Shown: positions 40,688 through 50,152, counted from the stretch's first letter. The stretch: 64,000 nucleotides of DNA from JAFCUW01 sp049898325 (GCF_049898325.1 NZ_JAFCXL010000001.1:421234-485233), one strand, 5' to 3'. Numbers and translations: made by a program. The notes: generated by a model not told the origin, from the letters alone.

Positions 40688-41368
40688 TTACTGGGCCAGC
40701 GGCTTGATGACCTGGTCGCGGGTCATTTCAAGCGCCTGGTAGTAGGCGTTGGTCAGGCCGGGAAAAGTGGGGGGCTCGTCCCAGGCGCCGTCGCTGGCTT
40801 TTTGCACATTGATGGGCATATACCATTCGTAGGCGTTGGTCGACAGGTCGACGATGTAGCTGACGCCACCCACCTTGGCCTTCGGATCGCTCGACGGAAT
40901 ATAGGTGGCGTAGCGGCGTTCGAAGCCGGTGGCGTCGACGGCGATCACGAGCAGCTTGTCGACATGGTATTTGGCCTTGAGGCTGCTGAAATCCTTGCGC
41001 GCGAAGTTCGGCGCCGATTTCGCCGCGTCCGGCAGCGACTTGATGTCGAAGGCATCGACCACGGTGACGGTGGCGCCCTTCTTGCGCAGCGCCTCGGCCA
41101 CTTCCACGTTGAGCTTGGCCAGCTCGCCCGGCGCCAGCGTCTTGGTGTGCGCGGTCAGCTTGCTGTTGGCCACCGAGGCGGCGGCGATGCACAGCAGGCA
41201 GTCGGCGCCGGGAAAAAACGTGTCGGACGGCGCCAGCGTCGTCATCATGACGGCGTAGCTGCTACCCGGCTTGGTCAAGGTGGTGGCGCCCATGCCAACG
41301 GGCGCTTGCGGGGTGGCGCATGCGGTAAGCAGCGCTGCGGCGGCGACGGCGAGGGAAGAACGAAGCAT
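40688..41368 (-). CDS. Putative lipoprotein of unknown function
   Basis: This 226-aa protein has a lipoprotein signal with lipobox LTAC (Cys about residue 17). The mature part has alpha/beta character, with ALRKKGATVTVVDAFDIKSL and KYHVDKLLVIAVDATGFERR. I recognise no family with confidence. GAAAGG precedes the ATG at 41368. It is cotranscribed with the downstream exported protein. Confidence 0.72.
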   Translation of the reverse strand: MLRSSLAVAAAALLTACATPQAPVGMGATTLTKPGSSYAVMMTTLAPSDTFFPGADCLLCIAAASVANSKLTAHTKTLAPGELAKLNVEVAEALRKKGATVTVVDAFDIKSLPDAAKSAPNFARKDFSSLKAKYHVDKLLVIAVDATGFERRYATYIPSSDPKAKVGGVSYIVDLSTNAYEWYMPINVQKASDGAWDEPPTFPGLTNAYYQALEMTRDQVIKPLAQ

Positions 41369-41491
41369 CACAGTACGGCCTTTCGAAACAATGGAAGGGA
41401 TCCGGCGAGCGAGCCCGACGAATCGCCCGGTCCGGGCCGATAATTGTAATGTAAATGCAACTGTTTTTTACAATCTTTCCACAAAAAATTT

Positions 41492-42502
41492 TTATGCCTC
41501 TGGCAGATCGTCGGCCTCGTAGCGCAGGCCGATCTGGCCGCGGATGGCGTCCATCACGCCCATCAGCGCCAGCGTGTCCGCGTGCGTCATGTGCGGGCTT
41601 TCGATCAGGCCGGCGCGCCAGCAGCGCTGCGCTTCGACGATCTCGTGGACATAGCCATTGCCCAGGTAGGGCGTGGCCAGCGTGCTGCTGCTGCCGTCGG
41701 CGAGCGTGACGCGGATGCTGGTGGCGCGGTGAAACCGCGTGTTCATGCGCACCTGCCCCAGTTCGCCCGACACCGTCAGCTCGCATGGCGTGCGTGCGCG
41801 CAGCGAGCAGGCACAGGCCGAGATGGCGCCGCCCGCGTGGCGCAGCGTGAAGGCGGTCTGCAGGTCGACGCCGGTGGGGCCCATGTCGGCCAGGGCGCTG
41901 ACCGCCTGCACGGGGCCCAGCAGGCTGGCGGCGATCGACAGGGGATAGATGCCCAGGTCGAGCAGCGCGCCGCCGCCGAGGGCCCGATTGAAGACGCGGT
42001 GTTCGGCGCCGAAGCTGGCATGAAAGCCGAAATCGGCCGTCAGGTGGGTGGGCGTGCCGATGCGGCCTTCGGCGATGACGCTGCGTACCGCGGCCAGGGC
42101 CGGCATGAAGCGGGTCCACATGGCCTCCATCAGGAACAGCCCCTTGGCACGGGCCAGGGCGACGACCTGTTCGGCTTCGCGGCGGTTCACCGTGAAGGCT
42201 TTTTCGCACAGCACGCCCTTGCCCGCATGCAGCGCCATCAGGGCATTCTCCGCATGCATGGGGTGCGGGGTGGCGATGTAAACCAGGTCGATGCCATCGG
42301 CGTCGGCCAGCCCCTGGTAGCCGGTGTAGGCGACGGTGTTGGCGTGGGCGGTGCCGAATTCGGCAGCGAAGGCGGCGCTGCTGGCGCCGTCGCGCGAGGC
42401 GACGCCGGCCAGCACGGCGCCCGGCGTGTGCCGCAGCGCTTCGGCAAAGGCACGGGCGATCTTGCCGGTGCCGAGGATGCCCCAGCGTACGTTTGCGTCC
42501 AT
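41492..42502 (-). CDS. Gfo/Idh/MocA family oxidoreductase
   Basis: This 336-aa protein has an N-terminal Rossmann fold (RWGILGTGKIARAFAEAL) and the family's second-domain start with the lysine-bearing EK motif (GVLCEKAFTVNRREAEQV; most relatives have EKP). Such enzymes oxidise or reduce sugars or related alcohols with NAD(P)H. The substrate cannot be told. It follows the DUF3025 gene by 14 nt, forming a unit with it and pyrC. Confidence 0.88.
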   Translation of the reverse strand: MDANVRWGILGTGKIARAFAEALRHTPGAVLAGVASRDGASSAAFAAEFGTAHANTVAYTGYQGLADADGIDLVYIATPHPMHAENALMALHAGKGVLCEKAFTVNRREAEQVVALARAKGLFLMEAMWTRFMPALAAVRSVIAEGRIGTPTHLTADFGFHASFGAEHRVFNRALGGGALLDLGIYPLSIAASLLGPVQAVSALADMGPTGVDLQTAFTLRHAGGAISACACSLRARTPCELTVSGELGQVRMNTRFHRATSIRVTLADGSSSTLATPYLGNGYVHEIVEAQRCWRAGLIESPHMTHADTLALMGVMDAIRGQIGLRYEADDLPEA

Positions 42503-42516
42503 ATCACTCCTTCTTG

Positions 42517-43299
42517 TCAGCGCCGCTTCGGTCGAAACACGCTGGCGTCGTCATAAAATTGTTCATCCTGCCCGGGCCACCAGTGGGGCACGCCCAGCAC
42601 CGGCAGTGGCGTGAAGCAGGCCGTGGTCAGGGGCGCTTGTGTCAGCGCCTGCGCCTGGTGGGCGTCGAGCCAGGCGCGCCGCTGCGGCGGCGGCGCCAGA
42701 AAATAGGCGGCGTCGGCCACCACCACGCGGGTGTGCGCGGTGATCGGCTTGCGCGGCGCCACCAGCTTTTCCATCAGTGCGTGGCCGAACAGCCACAAGT
42801 CGGTATCAACACCGAACTGGGCGCGCCGCTCGACGAACGCTTCGTGCCAGCGGTGGTCCCGCAAGGCCTCGACCAGGGCGGCGGCGCTGTCGCTGTCGCG
42901 CACCACCAGCAAGGCGCTGTTCTCATCGAAAATGGTGGCCGCGTCGCGCGCCGGACCGCGTGAACGGCCGACACCGTCGAGGGCGATCTGCGCCGCCTGC
43001 AGGGCGTTGAGCTGCACCTTCATGCGGGGGAAGGTGAGCCAGACCAGGGCGTTGAAAAAATCGTGCAGGTTTTCGCGCGTGGGCACGCAGGCGGTGGCGC
43101 CGATGAACTGCTCATAGGCCTGGTCGGCCGGCAGCGCAGCCGCCGGGACGAAACGGATCGGCACCTGCGCGCCGTTGCGCAGATCGAGCGCGCGGGCGGC
43201 GCCGTTCAGGGCCGCATGCAGGTCGCCCGGCGCCAGGCGCTCGAAGGCGGGCCGCACGCTGTCGTACCACGGCTGGCGCCAGTCAATATCGCGCAGCAC
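42517..43299 (-). CDS. DUF3025 family protein
   Basis: This 260-aa soluble protein matches DUF3025: ENLHDFFNALVWLTFPRMK is the strongest segment, with LLVVRDSDSAAALVEALRDH and ITAHTRVVVADAAYF further on. The function is unknown. It starts at a GTG 3 nt after the pyrC stop, so it is probably coupled to pyrC. DUF3025 next to pyrC is a recurrent association in betaproteobacteria (from memory). Confidence 0.85.
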   Translation of the reverse strand: MLRDIDWRQPWYDSVRPAFERLAPGDLHAALNGAARALDLRNGAQVPIRFVPAAALPADQAYEQFIGATACVPTRENLHDFFNALVWLTFPRMKVQLNALQAAQIALDGVGRSRGPARDAATIFDENSALLVVRDSDSAAALVEALRDHRWHEAFVERRAQFGVDTDLWLFGHALMEKLVAPRKPITAHTRVVVADAAYFLAPPPQRRAWLDAHQAQALTQAPLTTACFTPLPVLGVPHWWPGQDEQFYDDASVFRPKRR

Positions 43300-43302
43300 G
43301 CC

Positions 43303-44352
43303 TTACAGCATCTTCCAGTTGATTTGCTCGCCCGCGTTGAGCGGCACCACGGCGGCGTCGGCCAGCGGCAGCGTGTCCGGCAGGGTCCAGGCCTCGCGCG
43401 TCAAGGTGATGCTGCCTTCGTTTCTGGGCAGTTCGTAGAAATCGGCGCCGTGAAAACTGGCGAAGCCTTCCAGCCGGTCGAGGGCGCCGGCGCGTTCGAA
43501 CGCTTCGGCGTACAGCTCCATCGCGTGCAGGGCGGTGTAGCAGCCGGCGCAGCCGCAGGCGGTTTCCTTGGCGCCGATGGCGTGCGGGGCCGAGTCGGTG
43601 CCGAGGAAGAAGCGCTCGTCGCCGCTGGTGGCGGCCGTCATCAGCGCCAGCCGGTGCTCTTCGCGCTTGAGCACGGGCAGGCAGTAGTAATGGGGACGGA
43701 TGCCGCCCTTGAAGATCTCGTTGCGGTTGTAGAGCAGGTGGTGGGCGGTGATGGTGGCGGCGATCGGCCCTTCGGCCTCGGCCACGTACTGCGCCGCGTC
43801 CTTCGTGGTGATGTGCTCGAAAACGATTTTCAGGGCCGGCATGTCGCGCCGCAGGGGCCGCATGACGCGTTCGATGAACACCGCTTCGCGGTCGAACAGG
43901 TCGATGTCGCCATCGGTGACTTCGCCGTGCACGAGGAAGGGCATGCCCACTTCCTGCATCACTTCCAGGGTTTTATAGCAGCGCGCCAGGTCGGTCACGC
44001 CGGCGGCCGAATTGGTGGTGGCGCCGGCCGGGTAGAGCTTGACGGCGTGCACGAAGCCGCTGTCCTGGGCGCGGCGGATTTCGTCGGGGTCGGTGTCCTC
44101 CGTCAGGTACAAGGTCATCAGGGGCTCGAACGCCATCCCGGCCGGCAGCGCCGCCAGGATGCGCTGGCGGTACGCCGCCGCCTGGACGGTGGTGGTGACG
44201 GGCGGCTTCAGGTTCGGCATGACGATGGCGCGGGCGAACTGGCGCGCGCTGTGCGGCAGCACGCTGGCCAGGGTGGCGCCGTCGCGCAGGTGCAGGTGCC
44301 AGTCGTCGGGGCGGGTGATGGTGAGGGTCTGCGGGGAGGCGATGGTGGACAT
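43303..44352 (-). CDS. pyrC: Dihydroorotase
   Basis: PyrC closes carbamoyl-aspartate to dihydroorotate in pyrimidine synthesis. The 349-aa protein is the short class-II type: metal ligands in WHLHLRDGAT, the carboxylated lysine in VHAVKLYPAGATTNS, and later metal and loop residues in FLVHGEVTD and FEHITTKDAAQYV. FLGTDSAPHAIGAKE carries the final Asp. The ATG at 44352 is chosen over an in-frame TTG four codons upstream. It is the first gene of the pyrC-DUF3025-oxidoreductase unit. Confidence 0.96.
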   Translation of the reverse strand: MSTIASPQTLTITRPDDWHLHLRDGATLASVLPHSARQFARAIVMPNLKPPVTTTVQAAAYRQRILAALPAGMAFEPLMTLYLTEDTDPDEIRRAQDSGFVHAVKLYPAGATTNSAAGVTDLARCYKTLEVMQEVGMPFLVHGEVTDGDIDLFDREAVFIERVMRPLRRDMPALKIVFEHITTKDAAQYVAEAEGPIAATITAHHLLYNRNEIFKGGIRPHYYCLPVLKREEHRLALMTAATSGDERFFLGTDSAPHAIGAKETACGCAGCYTALHAMELYAEAFERAGALDRLEGFASFHGADFYELPRNEGSITLTREAWTLPDTLPLADAAVVPLNAGEQINWKML

Positions 44353-44440
44353 GGCAGCTTTCAAAACACGGGTGGCGGTATTTTACTCTGCGCCCGCGCC
44401 GACGTCGCCCGCGCCAGTGGCAGCCATGATCAGACCAACA

Positions 44441-45166
44441 CTAATGAATAATGCGCGCCAAAAAGTCGCGCGCCCGCGCCGAGCGGGGCGCCGTAAAAAA
44501 CGCCTCGGTGGCCGCTTCCTCGACGATTTGGCCGTGGTCCATGAAAATGACGCGGTCGGCCACCTTGCGGGCAAAGCCCATTTCGTGGGTCACCACCATC
44601 ATCGTCATGCCGTCCTGCGCCAGCCCCACCATCACGTCGAGCACCTCGTTGATCATTTCCGGGTCGAGCGCGGAAGTCGGTTCGTCGAACAGCATGGCCA
44701 CCGGGTCCATTGCCAGCGCGCGGGCGATCGCCACCCGCTGCTGCTGGCCGCCGGAGAGCTGGCTGGGGAATTTGTCCTGCTGACCCAGCAGGCCGACCCG
44801 GTCCAGGTATTTCAGGCCGTTGACGCTGGCCTCCTCCTCGCTGCGCTTGAGCACCTTCATTTGCGCCAGAATGAGGTTGTGGCGCACGCTCAGGTGGGGA
44901 AACAGCTCGAAATTCTGGAACACCATGCCGATGCGGGCGCGCAGGGCCGGCAGGTCGGTGGCGGGGTCGCCCACGGCGATGCCGTCGACGCTGACACGGC
45001 CCTGCTGGAACGGCTCGAGCCCGTTGACGGTCTTGATCAGGGTCGATTTGCCCGAACCGGACGGCCCGCACACCACCACCACCTCGCCACGGGCGACAGC
45101 GGTGCTGCATTGGTCGAGCACCTGGAAGGCGCCGTACCATTTACTGACTTTGTTCAGTTCGATCAT
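44441..45166 (-). CDS. Polar amino acid ABC transporter ATP-binding protein
   Basis: This 241-aa protein of the GlnQ/GltL type has Walker A GPSGSGKST, signature LSGGQQQR, Walker B AMLFDEPTSALDP and the switch His in VVTHEMGFARKVADR. It would power uptake of glutamate, glutamine or related amino acids. No permease or binding-protein gene lies next to it on either side, so it must work with components encoded elsewhere or be an orphan. It is divergent from a DAACS symporter across 192 nt that must include both promoters. Confidence 0.92.
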   Translation of the reverse strand: MIELNKVSKWYGAFQVLDQCSTAVARGEVVVVCGPSGSGKSTLIKTVNGLEPFQQGRVSVDGIAVGDPATDLPALRARIGMVFQNFELFPHLSVRHNLILAQMKVLKRSEEEASVNGLKYLDRVGLLGQQDKFPSQLSGGQQQRVAIARALAMDPVAMLFDEPTSALDPEMINEVLDVMVGLAQDGMTMMVVTHEMGFARKVADRVIFMDHGQIVEEAATEAFFTAPRSARARDFLARIIH

Positions 45167-45358
45167 TGTTGCGTTGTTCCCCAGGCAGGTTAGCTTGACA
45201 GCGTCTGTAATGCTTAGGATACTGCGGAACTTGTCTTTACCACCAGTATCGGCGGCGACCACGCGCTTCGGCCGGCATATTTTGCCCGAGATCGCGCGCC
45301 GGCGGCGCTCCACCGTCACTGTCAGCACCCGCCTCGACCCTCTCACAGGAAGCGCCAT

Positions 45359-46624
45359 ATGAACAATCGCAACCGCCTGACCATCTACATCCTGATCGGG
45401 CTCGCGCTCGGGATCCTGGTCGGCTACATCGTCAACGCCAACATGGCCGCGCCCACCAGCTACGCCGACGCCATGAACCTGGTGACCACCCTGTTCCTGC
45501 GCCTGATTAAAATGATCATCGCGCCGCTGGTGTTTTCCACCCTTGTCGTGGGCATCGCCCGCATGGGCGACTCGCGCGAAGTGGGCCGCATCGGCATCAA
45601 GGCGCTGGGCTGGTTCGTCATCGCCTCCGTCATCTCGCTCACGCTGGGCCTGGTGCTGGTGAACCTGTTCCGTCCGGGCGACGCCTTCCACGCCGCCAAC
45701 GCCATGCCGGCCATCGGCACCGCCTCCGGCATCGTCACCAGCGGCCTGACGCTCAAGGAGTTCATCACCCACCTGGTGCCCACCTCGATCGCCGACGGCA
45801 TGGCGAAAAACGAGATCCTGCAGATCGTGATCTTCTCGCTGTTCTTCGGCACCGCCGCCGCCGCCGTCGGCGAGCGCGCCAAGCCGCTGATCGACGCCAT
45901 CGACGGGGTCGCCCACATCATGCTCAAGGTCACCGGCTACGTGATGAACTTCGCGCCGTACGCCGTGTTTGCGGCCGTCTCCGGCATCGTCGCCAAGAGC
46001 GGCCTGGGCGTGCTGAAAACCTACGGCATCTTCATGGGCGAGTTCTACTTCGGCATTGCGCTGCTGTGGCTGGTGTTGACGGCGCTGGGCTTCCTGTTTC
46101 TGGGCCCACGCGTGATCCGCCTGCTGGCCGAGCTGCGCGAACCGACCCTGCTGGCGTTTTCCACGGCGTCGTCGGAAGCGGCGTTTCCGAAAACCCTGGA
46201 AGGCCTCGAGCGCTTCGGCGTGAAGAACCGCATCGCCGCCTTTGTGCTGCCGATCGGGTATTCGTTCAACCTCGACGGCTCGATGATGTACTGCACCTTC
46301 GCCACCGTCTTCATCGCCCAGGCCTACGGCATCGAAATGTCGCTCGGCTCGCAGATCACCATGATGCTGGTGCTGATGCTCACCTCGAAAGGCATGGCCG
46401 GCGTGCCGCGCGCTTCGCTGGTGGTGATCGCCGCCACCCTGGCCCAGTTCAATATTCCGGAAGCGGGCCTGCTGCTGCTGCTGGGGATCGACCACTTCCT
46501 CGACATGGCGCGTTCGGCCACCAACGTCATCGGCAACGGCATCGCCACCGCCGTCGTCGCCAAGTGGGAGGGCGAACTGACCCAGCCGGTCCAGAAGGAC
46601 CTGGCGACGGCGCCGCTGGCCTGA
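45359..46624 (+). CDS. Dicarboxylate/glutamate-aspartate:cation symporter (DAACS family)
   Basis: This 421-aa inner-membrane protein has the DAACS hallmarks: the serine-rich STASSEAAFP reentrant loop, GYSFNLDGSMMYCTFAT (helix 7), and DHFLDMARSATNVIGNG in helix 8 with the Asp-Arg substrate site. The Arg in DMARSATN fits acidic substrates such as glutamate, aspartate or C4-dicarboxylates; GltP and DctA cannot be separated by eye. ACAGGAAG lies upstream of ATG. A terminator separates it from the asparaginase gene 92 nt downstream. Confidence 0.93.
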   Translation: MNNRNRLTIYILIGLALGILVGYIVNANMAAPTSYADAMNLVTTLFLRLIKMIIAPLVFSTLVVGIARMGDSREVGRIGIKALGWFVIASVISLTLGLVLVNLFRPGDAFHAANAMPAIGTASGIVTSGLTLKEFITHLVPTSIADGMAKNEILQIVIFSLFFGTAAAAVGERAKPLIDAIDGVAHIMLKVTGYVMNFAPYAVFAAVSGIVAKSGLGVLKTYGIFMGEFYFGIALLWLVLTALGFLFLGPRVIRLLAELREPTLLAFSTASSEAAFPKTLEGLERFGVKNRIAAFVLPIGYSFNLDGSMMYCTFATVFIAQAYGIEMSLGSQITMMLVLMLTSKGMAGVPRASLVVIAATLAQFNIPEAGLLLLLGIDHFLDMARSATNVIGNGIATAVVAKWEGELTQPVQKDLATAPLA

Positions 46625-46651
46625 TCCGCCGGCAGCCGTTCGCACCGCCTC

Positions 46652-46683
46652 AAGGCTTTCCAGCGATGGAAAGCCTTTTTTTT
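46652..46683 (+). terminator. Intrinsic terminator between symporter and asparaginase genes
   Basis: An 11-bp perfect stem (46652-46662 with 46667-46677, loop GCGA) ends in a T tract to 46683. It would limit read-through from the symporter into the asparaginase gene. Confidence 0.9.
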
Positions 46684-46716
46684 GATTTCGCTTCGTTTTT
46701 TTACCAGGGAGTCTTC

Positions 46717-47796
46717 ATGCACCAACCTACACGCCGTCTCATGCTCGCCTTGTGCGCCTCCATGGTGCTCACCGGCGCCCACGCGCAGAGCGTGGCGCCC
46801 GCGCCGCTGCCCAGGGTCATCATTCTCGCCACCGGCGGCACCATCGCCGGCACCGGCGCCAGCTCGACCACGACGGTCGGCTACACCGCCGCCACCGTCG
46901 GCGTGCAAAGCCTGATCAAGGCGGTGCCGGAACTGGCCAAGGTGGCCCAGGTCAGCGGCGAACAGGTGTTCCAGATCGCCAGCGAAAACATGAGCAACGA
47001 GCACTGGCTGACCCTGGCCAAGCGCGTCAACGTGCTGCTCGCGCGCGCCGATGTCGATGGCATCGTCATCACCCACGGCACCGACACGCTCGAAGAGACG
47101 GCGTATTTTCTCGACCTGGTGGTGAAAAGCCGCAAACCGGTCGTGCTGGTGGGCGCCATGCGGCCGTCGACGGCGCTGTCGGCCGACGGTCCCATCAATC
47201 TGTACAATTCCGTGCTGCTGGCGGCCAGCCCCGAGGCGGTCGGCAAGGGCGTGCTGGTGGCGATGAACGACCAGATCCAGGCCGCGCGCGACATCACCAA
47301 GACCAACACCTCTACGCTCGACGCCTTCCGCACCCCGGAACTGGGCATGCTGGGCTACATCCAGGGCAGCAAACCGTTCTTTTATCGCCAGTCCACGCGC
47401 AAGCACACGGTCGACACCGAGTTCGACATCGCCGGCCTGAACGCCTTGCCGATGGTGGAAATCGTCTACGGCTACGCCAACGTGGGCCCGGTGGCGGTGG
47501 ACGCGTTTGTCGCCGCCGGCGCCAAGGGCATCATCCACGCCGGTGTGGGCGACGGCAGCCTGGCGGCGAAAGTGCTGCCGGCCTTGAAAGCGGCGCGCCA
47601 GAAAGGCGCCATCGTGGTGCGCGCCAGCCGCGTCGGACAGGGGATTTTGGCCCGCAACGGCGAAGCCAACGACGATGAACTCGACTTCGTCGCCGCCGAT
47701 ACCCTCAACCCGCAAAAGGCGCGGATCCTGTTGATGCTGGCGCTCACGCGCACCAGCAACAGCAAGGACATTCAGCGCATGTTCTACACTTACTGA
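46717..47796 (+). CDS. ansB: Type II (periplasmic) L-asparaginase
   Basis: The 359-aa protein has a signal peptide ending GAHAQ and the two asparaginase active-site segments: ILATGGTIAGTG with the nucleophilic Thr, and GIVITHGTDTLEETA with the second Thr and Asp. GAMRPSTALSADGPINLYN is also diagnostic. It hydrolyses asparagine (and often glutamine) to aspartate and ammonia outside the inner membrane, which the adjacent symporter could import. CAGGGAG precedes ATG. Its 3' end overlaps the converging ABC gene by 7 nt. Confidence 0.95.
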   Translation: MHQPTRRLMLALCASMVLTGAHAQSVAPAPLPRVIILATGGTIAGTGASSTTTVGYTAATVGVQSLIKAVPELAKVAQVSGEQVFQIASENMSNEHWLTLAKRVNVLLARADVDGIVITHGTDTLEETAYFLDLVVKSRKPVVLVGAMRPSTALSADGPINLYNSVLLAASPEAVGKGVLVAMNDQIQAARDITKTNTSTLDAFRTPELGMLGYIQGSKPFFYRQSTRKHTVDTEFDIAGLNALPMVEIVYGYANVGPVAVDAFVAAGAKGIIHAGVGDGSLAAKVLPALKAARQKGAIVVRASRVGQGILARNGEANDDELDFVAADTLNPQKARILLMLALTRTSNSKDIQRMFYTY

Positions 47797-49637
47797 AGCA
47801 GTGCCGCCGGCGGCGAAGCCAGCGCCTCGTCGCTGCGGGCCTGCTGGCGCTGCCACATCTGCGCATACAGGCCGTCCAGCGCCAGCAGCGACTGATGGGT
47901 GCCGCGCTCGACGATGCGGCCATGGTCGAGCACCAGGATCTGCTGGGCGTCGGCCACCGTCGACAGGCGGTGAGCGATCACCAGCGTGGTGCGGTTCCTG
48001 GCGATGTCCTTCAGTTGCGCCTGGATTTCCTGCTCGGCGCGCGAGTCCAGCGCCGACGTCGCCTCGTCGAAGATCAGGATCGCCGGATCCTTCAGCAGCG
48101 TCCTGGCGATCGCCACGCGCTGCTTTTCGCCGCCCGACAGTTTCAAGCCCCGCTCCCCCACCATCGTCGCGTAGCCGTCCGGCAGCGACTCGATGAAGTC
48201 GTGGATCGACGCCGCGCGCGCGGCGGCGACGATGTCGGCCTTGTTCGCGCCCGGCTTGCCATAGGCGATGTTGTATTCGATGGTGTCGTTGAACAGCACC
48301 GTGTCTTGCGGCACGATGCCGATCGCCGCGCGCAAGGACTCCTGCGTCACCGCGCGCACATCCTGGCCGTCGATGGTGATGGCGCCGGCGTTGACGTCGT
48401 AAAAGCGGAACAGCAGGCGCGACATGGTCGACTTGCCCGAGCCGCTGTGGCCCACCACGGCCGTGGTGGTGCCGGCGGCGATCGTGAAATCGACATCGAA
48501 CAGGATCTGGCGGTTCGCTTCGTAGTTAAAATCGACGTGGCGAAATTCGACCCGGGCGCCGTGCGTGAGCAGCGCGCCGGCGCCGGCGCTGTCGGCCACT
48601 TCGCGGTTCTGGTCCAGCAGGGCGAACAGGCGCTCCATGTCGGCCAGGCTTTGCTTGATTTCGCGGTAGATCACGCCGAGGAAGTTGAGCGGGATGTACA
48701 ACTGGATCATGAAGGCATTGACCAGCACCAGGTCGCCCAGGCTCATGCTGCCATCGATGACGCCGACGGTGGCGCGCCACAGGATCAGGGTGACGGCGCT
48801 GGCGATGATCAGCGACTGGCCCGTGTTGAGCACCGACAGCGAGGTCTGCGACTTGACGGCGGCATTTTCATAGCGCTGCAGGCCTTCGTCGTAGCGCGCC
48901 GCCTCGTAGCGCTCGTTGCCGAAGTATTTGACCGTCTCGTAGTTGATGAGCGAGTCGATGGCCTTGGTGTTGGCCTTCGAATCGAGCTCGTTCATGGTGC
49001 GCCTGAAATGGGTGCGCCAGTTCGTCACCATCACGGTAAACGTGATGTACGTGACGAGGGCGACGGCCGTGATGATGCTGAACCAGCGGTCATACTTGAC
49101 GACCAGGTAAGACAGCACCAGGGTGATTTCCACCAGCGTGGGCAAAATATTGAACAGGGTGTAGGAAATGAGCGAGCTGACCCCGCGGGTGCCCCGTTCG
49201 ATATCGCGCGTCATGCCGCCCGTCTGGCGGTTCAGGTGAAAGCGCAGCGACAGGTTGTGCAGGTGGCGAAACACCTGCAGGGCGATGGTGCGCACGGCGC
49301 GCTGGGTGACCCTGGCAAACAGAAATTCGCGCAGCTCCGTAAATACCGTCGTCGACAGGCGCAGGGCGCCGTAGGCGACCAGCACGCCCAGGGGCAGCAC
49401 CAGCAGCGCCTGCGGATTGCCGGGGCCGATGGTGAGCGCGTCGATCAGGTGTTTCATCACCACGGGAATGCCCACGTTGGCGACCTTGGCGCCGATCAGG
49501 CAGCCCAGCGCGGCGGCCACCCGCCACTTGTAGACCCACAAATACGGTAGCAGGGTCTTGATGGTCGACCAGTCGCTGCGACCGGTTTTTTCGGCGCTGG
49601 CGGTGGCGGGCGTGCTGGGGGGGGAGGAACGGCGCAT
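47790..49637 (-). CDS. Atm1/HMT-type ABC exporter (fused permease and ATPase)
   Basis: This 615-aa half-transporter has six membrane helices (residues about 35-320) and an ATPase domain with GHSGSGKSTMSRLL, LSGGEKQRVAIARTLL and ILIFDEATSALDSR. The sequences FHLNRQTGGMTRDIERGTRG and TVKYFGNERYEAARYDEGL in the permease are the Atm1/ABCB7/HMT1 signature, so it probably exports glutathione-linked metals or sulfur species, like Novosphingobium Atm1, not lipid A. The start at 49637 is the first Met with plausible sequence. Its stop codon overlaps the asparaginase stop region on the other strand. Confidence 0.9.
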   Translation of the reverse strand: MRRSSPPSTPATASAEKTGRSDWSTIKTLLPYLWVYKWRVAAALGCLIGAKVANVGIPVVMKHLIDALTIGPGNPQALLVLPLGVLVAYGALRLSTTVFTELREFLFARVTQRAVRTIALQVFRHLHNLSLRFHLNRQTGGMTRDIERGTRGVSSLISYTLFNILPTLVEITLVLSYLVVKYDRWFSIITAVALVTYITFTVMVTNWRTHFRRTMNELDSKANTKAIDSLINYETVKYFGNERYEAARYDEGLQRYENAAVKSQTSLSVLNTGQSLIIASAVTLILWRATVGVIDGSMSLGDLVLVNAFMIQLYIPLNFLGVIYREIKQSLADMERLFALLDQNREVADSAGAGALLTHGARVEFRHVDFNYEANRQILFDVDFTIAAGTTTAVVGHSGSGKSTMSRLLFRFYDVNAGAITIDGQDVRAVTQESLRAAIGIVPQDTVLFNDTIEYNIAYGKPGANKADIVAAARAASIHDFIESLPDGYATMVGERGLKLSGGEKQRVAIARTLLKDPAILIFDEATSALDSRAEQEIQAQLKDIARNRTTLVIAHRLSTVADAQQILVLDHGRIVERGTHQSLLALDGLYAQMWQRQQARSDEALASPPAALLQ

Positions 49638-49699
49638 GACAGAGCTTTTACTTTTGTGGTTCAATTCGGATCGATTGTAGCCTTTCACGGAAATTCACG

Positions 49700-50152
49700 A
49701 TGACCACGCCAGAAAACTTCACGCCCGCAGCGATCCCGCCCGGCCTCCCCGCGGGCAAAATGCCCCAGTTGCGCGTGATGCCGGCGCCGTCCGACGCCAA
49801 CGTCTATGGCGACGTGTTCGGCGGCTGGATCATGGCCCAGGTCGACATCGCCGGCTCGCTGCCGGCCACCCGGCGCGCCAACGGCCGCGTCGCCACCATC
49901 GCCGTCAACTCGTTCCTGTTCAAGCAGCCCGTGTTCGTGGGCGACCTGCTGTCGTTTTACGTCGACATCGTCAAGGTGGGCACCACCTCGATCACCGTGT
50001 ATGTCGAGGTCTACGCCGAGCGCAACCGGCTGCAGGCCGACATCGTCAAGGTGACCGAGGCGACCCTGACCTACGTCGCCACCGGCGCCGACCGCAAGCC
50101 GCGGGCGCTGCCGCCGATCGAATCGCTGATCAATCACCCGCCGCACCCATGA
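49700..50152 (+). CDS. Acyl-CoA thioesterase, YciA-type hotdog protein
   Basis: This 150-aa hotdog-fold protein has the YciA-family segment SDANVYGDVFGGWIMAQVDIA with the catalytic Asp, and ATIAVNSFLFKQPVFVGDLLSF. It hydrolyses short- to medium-chain acyl-CoAs in the cytoplasm. Its TGA overlaps the ATG of the phosphatase gene (ATGA), so the two are coupled. It is divergent from the Atm1-type exporter. Confidence 0.92.
   Translation: MTTPENFTPAAIPPGLPAGKMPQLRVMPAPSDANVYGDVFGGWIMAQVDIAGSLPATRRANGRVATIAVNSFLFKQPVFVGDLLSFYVDIVKVGTTSITVYVEVYAERNRLQADIVKVTEATLTYVATGADRKPRALPPIESLINHPPHP

Noticed and set aside
44441..46645. A 734-codon minus-strand frame spanning the ABC ATPase and the symporter
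   Set aside because: Only the last 241 codons carry ABC motifs. The upstream part is the reverse of the symporter gene, so a fusion protein is not real.
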